Positions 46,412-56,400 of a stretch of DNA of 64,000 nt are shown in pieces. The translations under genes and the position numbers were made by a program. The notes under the pieces were generated by a model that was given only the letters and a program-made list of their open reading frames with translations, did no database searches and was not told the origin of the DNA. The stretch spans positions 28,871,608-28,935,607 of the forward strand of contig OY754967.1 in the NCBI GenBank assembly GCA_963576475.1, read 5' to 3'. Each line of letters starts with the position of its first letter. Position 1 is the first letter of the stretch. The stretch comes from Molanna angustata. Lineage: Eukaryota > Arthropoda > Insecta > Trichoptera > Molannidae.

Positions 46412-46535
46412 TTAGCGTTGGCCACAACCCACTCGATTAATATTTGATATAGTAGGTAGCTGACACATTACATGTTCGTTCGTTGGTTCGTCTGGTTCGT
46501 TGGAAGAAATTGCTAAACGCCTGTGTACGTATAAT

Positions 46536-46963
46536 CATGGCCGTAGCCAAGGGGGGGGGGATCAAGGGGGTTAACCCCCCCCCCGAAATGAAAAAAAGAA
46601 TATATTTCTTTAGTAAGTAACAATGAAACTGCAATTACATACGGTGCACCCATTTCACTCTGTTGTTACGGTGCACCCATTTCAAAATTTTGCATGAAAA
46701 AAATAATTATTGAAATATATTTAATAATTCACCATTTTTATGACATTTTTTTTAGCGTGACACTGAGTCAGGTATACTGGTACATGCTCGCACATACATT
46801 AGATTTTTCGATGTTCTTATTTTTCAAACACACACTTTATTACTTAAGATGACTGTGCTTTATGCTCGCTTGGTACTCGCACGGGGATACGCTCGCGGGG
46901 AGACTTGTTTCTACTGTTCCACGGTAAACCCCCCCCCGAAAATATTTTCTGGCTACAGCCTTG
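46536..46963. mobile_element. hAT-type MITE 2 (428 bp)
   Basis: Inverted ends CATGGCCGTAGCCA / TGGCTACAGCCTTG, flanked by an exact 8-bp duplication CGTATAAT (46528-46535, 46964-46971). Subterminal G and C runs (46551-46582, 46929-46937) are also complementary. No transposase. Confidence 0.9.
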
Positions 46964-47386
46964 CGTATAATGGTGAATTAATAAATATCAAGAGATTCAA
47001 GTAATAATTTAAGAGATAGCAACGTCTAAAAACAATTCATTTTTAAATGGCAGGTTTTTTATATCTCCTACCTCGTTGAATATAGGCATGAAAAAATAAG
47101 TTTGGGAGTGGTTGCGTTTACCAGTGCGCACCCCCTTTCTATAGGTGAAAATTGAAGATTTTAGTATAATTTTGGTGTCTATGTAAAAAAAATTTGTGCT
47201 CTTAAGCCGTCCATTTGATTACAATGAACACACTCGGGGAGAATTCTGAAAAAAAAATCTTCTTTTTTCTTTTTTTAACATATTTCAGTAACAGTAAGTC
47301 ACAGTAAGTACATATATATTTCACAAACGGACGGGTTTTATAGATACTTACCATATTTATAAAATTTGATATAAGTACCTACTATG

Positions 47387-47652
47387 CAGTAGCGGGATTG
47401 CTTATAGAATCCGAAAATCTTGGCTTGCCTATGAATATAAAATGTTAAATTCAAGAACTAATATTTTTTATTTGTTTTATGTAGATACGGTGCTTTACTG
47501 GGCCACAAAATTAAATATTATTTTGGCATGTAATTTAAAAAATATATTTTATTATTTTAAAATATTAAATTAAAAACATTTGATTTTCGACATTTCTCAA
47601 TTTCCTTTCAGGGTTTGCCTGGTCCGAAGGTTCTATTATAGGCACGCCCCTG
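47387..47652. mobile_element. hAT-type MITE 3 (266 bp)
   Basis: Starts CAGTAGCGGGATTGC and ends GGCACGCCCCTG, with imperfect inverted ends that both carry a GC.TATA-GAA.CC block further in. Flanked by an exact 8-bp duplication CTACTATG (47379-47386, 47653-47660). Confidence 0.88.
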
Positions 47653-48126
47653 CTACTATGATGGTTATTAATTGACATATAATTGACATATAAGAAAATA
47701 CCTATTGGTACTTGAACAGTTAATATTAATAATGGCAAAATATTGATTTATTAAGTGATCAAATTAATATTGTTGCATTTCCCATTTCAACGTTATAATG
47801 TTATGTTGATACCTACATACTATATACCAAAGTTTAAGTCGTTATTTGTTTATGTATGAACAATAAAATAGTCAAGGTTCTAAAAGGCATTTAAAATAAA
47901 TTGTTTATAATATATATTGACAGATATATTCAACATGGAAGTTAGTTTTTCGCGGATGTCTTTATACGCGATGTAGGTTTGTAACTATCATGAAGCTATA
48001 ATACTAGTACCTAACTATAATACGGTACGGTGATAGTTGTAGTATGGACATAAAAACATGTGTCCGTACTACTTGTCCGTACTTTATGACTTAATCGAAA
48101 CTCAATTTAAACTTTTAATGCCCCCA

Positions 48127-48291
48127 AGTCAAATTGAAAACGCTGTTCGTTATCGCCAAGCGCTAATTTTTTTTTGTATGGGATTTGACGTTTGTTGTTT
48201 GTTATTGTAGAAAATTTTTTACAACAAACGTCAAATCACATACAAAAAAAAATAGCGCTTGGCGATAACGAACAGCGTTTTCAATTTGACT
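48127..48291. repeat. Foldback hairpin, ~71-bp arms
   Basis: 48127-48198 and 48221-48291 are reverse complements apart from one substitution and one indel. Arm landmarks are AGTCAAATTGAAAACGCTG, TTCGTTATCGCCAAGCGCT and GATTTGACGTTTGTTGT. The loop is 22 bases. A small foldback MITE is likely; no other copy is seen in the window. Confidence 0.9.
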
Positions 48292-48439
48292 CAGGGCCAT
48301 TGGCATCGAAGGAAAATAAAATTTATGGAAAAACATTTTTAAAATTAAACTTTACCTGTATTGTAAAAATGTAGGTATATAAAAGTATTAATTATTCAAT
48401 TGACTTAATTTGATTTATTTTGATGAACTATCTATATAA

Positions 48440-48665
48440 TGTAATAATGAGAAAGATCTGCGACATTAGAGATATAGTCAGATGGTGCAGCAGCCGAATA
48501 AGATTCTGGTAAGACCACGTGGCGAGAGTGAAAGGCAACCTACCCAAAATTATCACCCAACAAATTAATTTTGGCTATCGACCACCTAAGAGATAGAGAG
48601 ATAGCTGGAGCTATCTAGTAACAGGAGGGGTTGCGGGAGGTACACAATTCCTGAAAAAAGAACAG
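48440..48665 (+). pseudogene. LINE C-terminal remnant
   Basis: Translated pieces in broken frames (RIRFW, DHVARVKGNLPKI, YRPPKR.RDSWSYLV) fit the C-terminal end of LINE ORF2 proteins (GH.ARM.G..PK... GRP..RWRDSW). Stop codons interrupt it. Confidence 0.5.
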
Positions 48666-48670
48666 GGGGG

Positions 48671-48793
48671 CAAGTCCGGTCAAACGGTAAAATCAAATCC
48701 CTCATGATAACCCATATCGTGAACTCAATAAGATAATTATATCTATGATGTGCGTTATCATGAGGGTTTTGATTTCACCGTATGACTGGACTA
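48671..48793. mobile_element. Palindromic MITE, copy 1
   Basis: AGTCCGGTCAAACGGTAAAA, TCAAATCCCTCATGATAAC at the left and GTTATCATGAGGGTTTTGA, TTTCACCGTATGACTGGACT at the right are inverted repeats almost meeting in the middle. Confidence 0.75.
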
Positions 48794-48813
48794 GCTGCCC
48801 ATGGTGACAAGTC

Positions 48814-49067
48814 CGGTCAAATCATTGAATAAAAACCCTCATGATAGCCTATATCGATTTATTTATTTATTTGGATCAGTATACAGTCAAATTAAAAATT
48901 ATAGCAAAAAAAAAGATCTACAAAAATAAGACCAATTACATAATAATCACAAGAGTATAACACGAGTTCTAAAAAAATATAAAAATAATATAAAAAAATC
49001 ATTACTCCATAAGATAATTATATCCATGATATGGGTTATCATCCGGCATTTTGATTTCATCGTTTAC
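48814..49067. mobile_element. Palindromic MITE, copy 2, split by a T/A-rich insertion
   Basis: CAAGTCCGGTCAAATCATTG and ACCCTCATGATAGCCTATAT at the left, GATATGGGTTATCATCCGGC and ATTTTGATTTCATCGTTTAC at the right. Between them, about 48852-49010 (GATTTATTTATTTATTTGGA onward) looks like an A-rich retroposon insertion. Confidence 0.6.
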
Positions 49068-49905
49068 CGGAATTTTCCCACAGGTTTCCAAAACTTACAA
49101 GAAGATGAAGAAGATTTGAATTCGTGTGTTCGACGACATTTTTTGTCATACAATGATGGTCTGTTTTCCTGTAACCTGGCAACTGGAAATACATTCTGTA
49201 TAGGATGAAATAATTTTTTGGTTGGGTTCCTACTCAATAATTATTATAGGAAAACAATGCTATATTTTTTTAAATCATAGGGAGTAAAAAGAGAATGTCT
49301 CGCTCTATTGCATTCAAAATCACTCTCCGTACCTACTCTACTCTTCTCGACAACATCCGTAGTTTTGACGATTACTAATTTTTAGCGTGTATTAAGAGGT
49401 AGATAGGTAGGTACGTGTTATATCGCCAGGATCGGAAAAATATACCTGAAAAGGTGAATTATGAATGTTCGAGATTCTTACTTCTAAATTAAGAAAAAAC
49501 GTCGGCATTTTTTATAATTAATTAGTCACCAATAATTGTCAACCATCTAAATACATTCATACATAGCAACTCGTCATGTCCCTAATGGGGTTGGTGGAGA
49601 GAACCGAGCGTCATACATAACTGTCCTTGCAAATATTCGTGGCTTCCTTTACATTCATGCATCGTCTCACACACGCTCATCGATAGTTTGAGCTTCTAAA
49701 ATGTTTCCTTTTTTCAAAATATCATTCATATGCTCATGCCATCCAGGGTACGGTTGCCAGATGGTATTCTATTGGAGGACATGTGCCCTCCTTTTCTATA
49801 AATTGTCCTCTGGTCCTCACTCCTCCCCCTTTTATGTTCTCCTTTTACGCTGATTTAGTATAGTTAAAAAAAACACGTCTAGTGAAGATTATTATATTTA
49901 TTTTT
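49068..49905. other. Intergenic DNA with lepidopteran-type repeat block
   Basis: 49560-49700 matches 18838-18975 (GGAGAGAACCGAGCGTCATA, CGTGGCTTCCTTTACATTCA, TGCATCGTCTCACACACG). No gene was recognised. Confidence 0.45.
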
Positions 49906-49969
49906 TACTAGTGAACCCCCGGCAAACTTCGTATTGCCTGTATAATTAAAAATGGTCCTTCATTACCAC

Positions 49970-50230
49970 AACTCGCTTCAGACCCTTCAGTACCTCCCGT
50001 CCCTTCAGTACTTCATGTCCCTTCAGTACCTCCTGTCCCTTCAGTACCACCCGTCACTTCAGGCCGTTGAGTACCTCCCGTCCCTTTAGTACTTCCTGTC
50101 CGTCCCTTCAGTACCACCCGTCACTTCAGGTCGTTGAGTACCTCCCGTCCCTTCAGTATCTCCCGTCCCTTCAGTACCTCCCGTCCCTTCAATACCACCC
50201 GTCACTTCAGGCCGTTCAGTACCTCCCGTC
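49970..50230. repeat. Degenerate CCCTTCAGTACCTCC minisatellite
   Basis: Loose tandem repeats of CCCGTCCCTTCAGTACCT-type units, precursors of the tighter 18-bp array to the right. Confidence 0.8.
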
Positions 50231-50545
50231 CCTCCCGTCCCTTCAGGCCCTTCCGTCCCTTTAGGCCCTTCCGTCCCTTCAGGCCCTTCCGTCCCTTCAG
50301 GCCCTTCCGTCCCTTCAGGCCCTTCCGTCCCTTCAGGCCCTTCCGTCCCTTCAGGCCCTTCCGTCCCTTCAGGCCCTTCCGTCCCTTCAGGCCCTTCCGT
50401 CCCTTCAGGCCCTTCCGTCCCTTCAGGCCCTTCCGTCCCTTCAGGCCCTTCCGTCCCTTCAGGCCCTTCCGTCCCTTCAGGCCCTTCCGTCCCTTCAGGC
50501 CCTTCCGTCCCTTCAGGCCCTTCCGTCCCTTCCGTCCTTTCAGGT
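50231..50545. repeat. 18-bp minisatellite, about 17 copies
   Basis: Unit TTCCGTCCCTTCAGGCCC repeated with almost no change. Open frames on both strands (Phe-Arg-Pro or Gly-Pro-Glu-Gly-Thr-Glu repeats) arise because 18 is a multiple of three; I see no start context or domain that would make them genes. Confidence 0.95.
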
Positions 50546-50689
50546 CCTTCCGTCCCTTCAGGCACTTCAGTACATCCCATTTCTTCAGGCCCTTCAGTAC
50601 CTCCCGTTCCTTCAGTAGGTTAAGAGTAAGTTTAATTCCCGAAACAATCCTGGAATAATTGGACCATCTTTTTCCAATATACTCCTACT

Positions 50690-51780
50690 TCGTAGGTAAA
50701 ATGACCAAATACAGGATAAAGAAGAAGAAGAAAAAAGTTTATGTCCAGAAACTGTCCTGGAAGACCTGCGAAGAAATGAAAGTAATGTTGGACCTTATTT
50801 TTCCAGGATTCTCCAACATCATAGGTTAAATGACTAAATACACGTTAAAGAAGAAGAAGAAGAAAAAAGTGTGAATCGAGAAACCGTCCTGGAAGACCTG
50901 CGAAGAGATAGAAGGACAGTTGGACCTTATTCTCCTCGGATACTCCACCTTCATAGAAAAATGACCAAATACACGATGAAGAAGAAGAAGAAGAAAAAGT
51001 TTAAATCGAGAAACTGTCTTGGAAGACCTGCAAAGAGATGGAAGGACAGTTGGAGCTTCTTCTCCCAGAGTATTAGGTCAATTTATCTTCATAGGTAAAA
51101 TGACCTAATGACCCGATGAAGAAGAAGAAGAAGAATTCTTTTTTAATCCAGATATCATCCCGGGCATACGCTCGACAATTCATCAAAGTTTCATTGCAAT
51201 CGGATGAACGATCCCAGGATAGTCCACCTTCATAGGTAAAAAAATGACCTAATACCCGATTAAGAAGAAGAAGAAGAATTTTTTTAATCCAGAACCCATC
51301 CCGGGCACACGCTCGACAATTCTTTAAAGTTTCATTGCAATCGGATTAACGGTTCCCAGGATAGTCCACCTTCATAGGTAAAATGACCAAATACACGATG
51401 AAGAAGAAGAAGAAAAAAGTTTAAATCAAGAAACTGTCCTGGAAGACCTGCAAAGAGATGGAAGGACAGTTGGAGCTTATTCTCCCAGAGTTTAAGGTCA
51501 TTTAACCTTCATAGGTAAAATGACCTAATACCCGATTAAGAAGAAGAAGAAGAAAAATGTTTTAATACAGAAACCATCCCGGGCATACGCTCGACAATTC
51601 ACTAAAGTTTCATTGCAATCGGATGAACAGTTCCCAGGATAGTCCACCTTCATAGGTAAAATGACCTAATACTCGATGAAGAAGAAGAAGAAAAAAAAAA
51701 ATTTTGATCCAGAAACCATCCCAGGTATATTCTCGACAATTCACCAAAGTATCATTGCAATCGGATAAACGGTTTAGGAG
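50690..51780. repeat. ~122-145-bp degenerate tandem repeat, ~8 units
   Basis: Each unit has CATAGGTAAAATGACC.AATAC, a GAAGAAGAAGAAGAA run, and then either GAAACTGTCCTGGAAGACCT or a CCATCCCGGGCATACGCTCG block. The GAA runs recur at about 50720, 50850, 50980, 51118, 51262, 51398, 51538 and 51678. Confidence 0.88.
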
Positions 51781-51899
51781 CGCATTCAACACATACATAC
51801 ATACATAGATACATAGAAACATAGATACAAACATTCAAATTTATAATATAGATATAGATTAAACCATGAACTTCTAACAAAAATTGTTATGTCGGTATA

Positions 51900-52078
51900 A
51901 AGTATTGAGCCAAAGGTCCCGGGTTCGATTCCCGATGGAGACACAGTTTTGTGACGAAAAATATCATAAGTCACAAGAATGAGGCAACTTGCTATTATTT
52001 GTTACATGTTAAATTAATATTTAATTTTCATATAGTACCTACCTGTTGGTTGCTCGAGAAGCGATGAGAAATGTAACT
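51900..52078 (+). mobile_element. tRNA-derived SINE (family B), partial
   Basis: B box GGTCCCGGGTTCGATTCCCG, GGAGACACAGTTTTGTGACG, GAGGCAACTTGCTATT and TGTTGGTTGCTCGAGAAGC. The 5' half of the tRNA-like head is missing. Confidence 0.72.
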
Positions 52079-52094
52079 TTTTTATTCGGAACCT

Positions 52095-52218
52095 GACGTT
52101 GAGTGGTGGCAGAGCGGTCAGCGCGGGAATCGAATCCCGCCTCGACCGATTTCGTTCACCTGTAGCACCAGCATTTATGCTGATTTTAGGGAACGTACGA
52201 AGATGTATGTGGTTTTGT
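52095..52218 (+). mobile_element. tRNA-derived SINE (family A), anticodon arm deleted
   Basis: GAGTGGTGGCAGAGCGGTCA joins directly to GGGAATCGAATCCCGCCTCG, so the anticodon arm is missing. The body TTCGTTCACCTGTAGCACC and GGGAACGTACGAAGATGTA is intact. Confidence 0.78.
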
Positions 52219-53139
52219 AAAAAAATGAAGTAAAAAATAAATGTTCTATTGCATATTTTCTATAAATTATGCCTATTTATTTCTGTCACATATAATACCT
52301 AAATATTATGTTTTTATGGCACATATTGTTCACTCAAATCGCAGTGTATTATAAGATACTAGTGGGTAGTGGCCAACACTAAAATCTCTACACCATTATA
52401 AGTTTATTTGAATTTTTATATATTAAAATGTTGGCAATCCATAATGAATTTTTATTTTAAAAGGCCATTATATTATATTGAATACAATATTTAAAATGTT
52501 TTTAATAAACATTAAAAATGTCAGTTTTCCATAAATTAAAAATATTTTGAAAATATTGACAGAAGACATTGTAAATAACTATAATAATGCCGATTGAACT
52601 TACGAATGTATGTTAGAAAATTTGAATATTTTGATTTAAGTTATTCACACCGAGTAGGTACCTAGCTATGCAAAAAAGCACGAAGAAAAAACTGGTGCTT
52701 GTGTGATTATGGTGATTTTCAATTTATTTAAAAATATGTGTTGTTTGTTGTATGTAGTTTTAGGAGCACAGATTATGTAGGTACGATAATACGATTTCAC
52801 GCAGTAGGTAAATTTTGTTACTCATTCTTGTTATCTTCGTTGTCATCGTCGCGTACATAATAGGTTTTGAAATGGAAAAAATAAACACTGAAAATTTTTG
52901 TTTTGATATTTACCTCGTATACTTTTATAAAGTTTAAAAAATAAGTGAAAATTTTCATGTCCGTACGTAGGTGGTAGTATAATATAAGTGCAAACAAAAG
53001 CTACAAATTAATTATTATAATCACATTCATGTTTACCTATAGTTGGTAGGTAGGTACATACTATAGTATAGATAAGTAGGTAGGTACCTAGGTATGGCAC
53101 AATATAGCAAAGTGGGGAGATATCACGAGAGAAGCCGAA
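52219..53139. other. AT-rich sequence upstream of INTS6
   Basis: Contains GTAGGTA/TACCTA tracts near 53040-53100. No gene was recognised; distal promoter elements cannot be excluded. Confidence 0.4.
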
Positions 53140-53358
53140 CGTTTTTCCGCCAGTATACGAACGGTCGAATGTGTGGGGAGGTCACGTGGTACCTATGAGT
53201 CTTCGTGGCGTTTAGGCTTGTTCAGCTGTTTGTCGAAGCGGCTACGGAATGGTCGCTCTCTGGACCTGCGTGCGATGAAGTGGCCATTTTGCTTTTTTTA
53301 GACCCTCTTGTGTGTTTATTTCAATGTATTTAGGAAGATTATATTATCAGGCATCAAA
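53140..53358 (+). promoter_or_regulatory. Presumed promoter/5'UTR of INTS6
   Basis: Clearly richer in G+C than the surrounding DNA (GAAGCGGCTACGGAATGG, GAGGTCACGTGGTACC). It includes the E-box palindrome CACGTG at about 53183. The ATTTAG at about 53330 could be a 5'UTR splice acceptor. The start site cannot be placed from sequence. Confidence 0.35.
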
Positions 53359-53475
53359 ATGACAATTATAGTTTTCCTAATAGATACTTCGGCTTCTATG
53401 AATCAAAGAGCTTATTTGGGTGGACGCCCAACGCTCCTCGATGTGGCCAAGGGGGCCGTGGAAACGTTTGTTAAG
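53359..53475 (+). CDS. INTS6: INTS6 exon 1
   Basis: 39 codons with the vWA metal-binding motif. The donor TTAAG|GTACGT opens a 102-base intron. Confidence 0.95.
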
Positions 53476-56400
53476 GTACGTCTCGGAATATTGACTGTTC
53501 TAATTTGAGGTTATCTAACTCTGAATTTTGCTTCTAATCAAGTGAATGTGTTCGTGAAAGTTTGTTTTTTCTTATAGGTTCGTCAAAGATCTCCTGAAAG
53601 CAGAGGTGATCGTTATATGCTGCTAACTTTCGAAGAACCACCCGTAAACATCAAGGTTGGTACGATTTTCTGCCAATGCCGTTTTTAAACCAGTCTTTGT
53701 TTGTTATTTTCGATATTTCAAACTATAAAAAAATATTAGCATGCACATAATAATGTATATCACTAAACTAAAATGTTATTTGGGCTTTATCGGACATATT
53801 TTATCAGAAACCACAGCTTCTAAAAAAGAAGTACGATACGTACAGCTAATGGTCCCCTGCCGTCGCTCGCAATGGCGAATGAGTGCGTGCGCATCTTGAA
53901 TCCTATTGGCGCTTTTTTTTACCTTCCTCATTTGAACAATGGAGGGAAGGATTTACAAGATTTTAACACCTATTGCACCGAAAGTGAAAATATGTTAATG
54001 TGTTCTTCATTATTTCTTAAATATTATCATAATTGCAAGAGCCGAGATCATTTTGAAAAAAAAAAACCATTTTGACATTTGTATCTTGATTTTTCAATTG
54101 CACAACTTTTCAAGAATTTTAATATCTTTTATGTTGTTTTATTTTATTTATTTTTTATTTCTTAATTATCCCATGTGAACTGATAAGGGCTGTCCTTAGA
54201 ACACCATATCTAAAATAAGGATATTTAAAGCTATATGAGTAAAAATATTGATAGTGAATTTTGAGATGTATACCTACTGAGAATTCAAAGCAAATTTATT
54301 GGGGTAAATATAAATATTAGGTGAAATATGTAACTACTAATAGTATGGTAATATTTTTCACTAGGCATGCCCAACATTTTTACTTTTGGGGCCCTAATCT
54401 TTATGTTAAAGACTGCACAAATTATTATTTTTTAAATTTTTGTTAAACTTTGTGGCTCGATTATATTCAACCCCCCATACAAAGATTCTTTGTTTACTTG
54501 TCGACACAGTTTTCTTGTAGTCAGAATTTGTGAGATTAATATCACAAATTTCCAAAGTGTGGCAACTTTTATTGAGTGTGTATTCAATTTATATTTTACA
54601 CATAACCTTTTACTTGTCTGAGAAGCAAAATAAAAATAAAATCATTTGAAATACTGGTCTTCTGAAAGAAATCAATGGTATTAAAGTTTTACCTTCTATG
54701 AAAACATGTATTTTGCACATTTTTGTACAAGTTGTAAATAAATATATTATTATCTGCTTTTGAATGATTTAATTATCATTTGTCAAGTCAAATTTAGTGG
54801 GAATTCTATTAACCAAATTTGAATTATTATAATATAAAACTAGCTATAAACCACTTGTTTTGCGAGTCACTTTGTGACATGTTTCGGAAGCGCTGTCCTT
54901 CCATCGACCGGCGTGTCGAGACTATTCTATTATGTTGGCTTTATTGTTCATATCGAATTTATTTCTTCCAGGCTGGATGGAAAGAGAATTTAGCAACATT
55001 TATTAATGAATTGAAAAATTTGCAATGCTACGGGATGACAACTATGGGTGCTGCTTTAAAACATGCCTTTGATGTTTTAAACATAAACAGAATGCAGACA
55101 GGAATAGACACATACGGCCTCGGAAGGTGTCCATTTTATTTGGAGCCTTCAGTTATTGTTGTTATTACAGATGGTGGCAAGTTGTCTAGTAATGGTGGAG
55201 TTCAAGAAGATGTAAGTATTTCATTGTTATATTTATATTATATAAAACATAAATTCAAATAAAAGTAACAAGTGGGGGTGTAACGGTTTAAAGGGTAATA
55301 GATTTATGTTTGAGTTTTGTATTTAGTATGAATTGTGCCTCTGAGAATGGTTGATGTGTTTTCAAATAATTGAAAACACAATTATTCACTGTTGTCAATC
55401 TAGATGGATAAAGTTGTGGAAACTTGGAATTGCATGTTTAAATGTGCAACATGTTTTCTAATTATATTGTACATACCTATTATGTGTTTGTTGCATGAGA
55501 AGCTATATAAAATAGAGATGAAATGAAAGTAAAAACACTGGAAGCGATAAGAATCTTCATAAATTTAATGAATTTAACGTGGCACCCAAATCTTTTAACC
55601 TGCACAGTGTTGATGGGGATGTATTATAAGAAAAACTTTGAATTTTTATTATTTTATTTGGAATTAAAAAAATATTAAACTAATGATATATGATATCCAG
55701 TTGCAATATGTAAAATGTGGTGGTAAATTTTTTATTTTTATTTTCAAGTTTAATTTACCAATGAACTGCCCAATTCCTGGTTCTGAATTAACCCGAGAGC
55801 CATTTCGATGGGACCAGAGACTGTTTTCCTTGGTGCTGAGACTCTCTGGTACACCAGCGGTGGAAAGAGATTCCGGATTAGTGCCTTCAGATTCATCTCC
55901 AATTGATGCAATGTGTGAAGTAACTGGAGGTACAGATAATATTTTTTCTTTCAACTGTTAATGTGGCAAAAATCACAACTAATGTGAAGTGTATTATGTA
56001 TTAGACTACTAATTACCTTATCACATTAGAATACAAGTTTCATGCCATTAAGTTAGGTATGTATCTATATTAAAATTTGAGTCTATTCAGAAGAAAATTA
56101 AGAGAACCAGCCCCACTAGACAACGTGTCATTTAGCTCAAGAAAAGAAACATTAAAAAATAACTCAATGTGTGGAAGTGATAGTTGTCACGTGACTGGAA
56201 ACTGTCACTTCCATATGTTGAGTTATTTTTTCTTGTTTCTTTTCTTGAGCTAAATGATACATTGTCTAGGGGGGCAGGTGGATATCTCTTCAGAAATTGT
56301 CAACATTGGAGAAACCTGATATGACACTTGCAGAAGTAGAAGAAAAAATTACATAAAGTTTTATTTTATGAATTCCAGCTGATCACTTTGAACTGTAAAA

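Larger units (their letters stand above)
49906..51858 (-). mobile_element. Non-autonomous element with internal minisatellites, long copy
   Basis: Read from the right: TATATTATAAATTTGAATG start, (GTAT)n, two minisatellite arrays, and an end CGAAGTTTGCCGGGGGTTC-ACTAGT. The same outer ends and middle sequence occur in a short form at 59341-59870. The difference in length comes from tandem expansion of the internal repeats. Confidence 0.7.

Noticed and set aside
50086..50658. Phe-Arg-Pro and Gly-Thr-Glu-Gly-Pro-Glu repeat proteins
   Set aside because: The 18-bp minisatellite is in frame on both strands. A short sister copy at 59341 lacks the repeat, so this is not a conserved gene.
53872..54075. 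Additional INTS6 exon
   Set aside because: Exons 2 and 3 join in phase without it and match the family order; it lies in intron 2 with no fitting splice sites.
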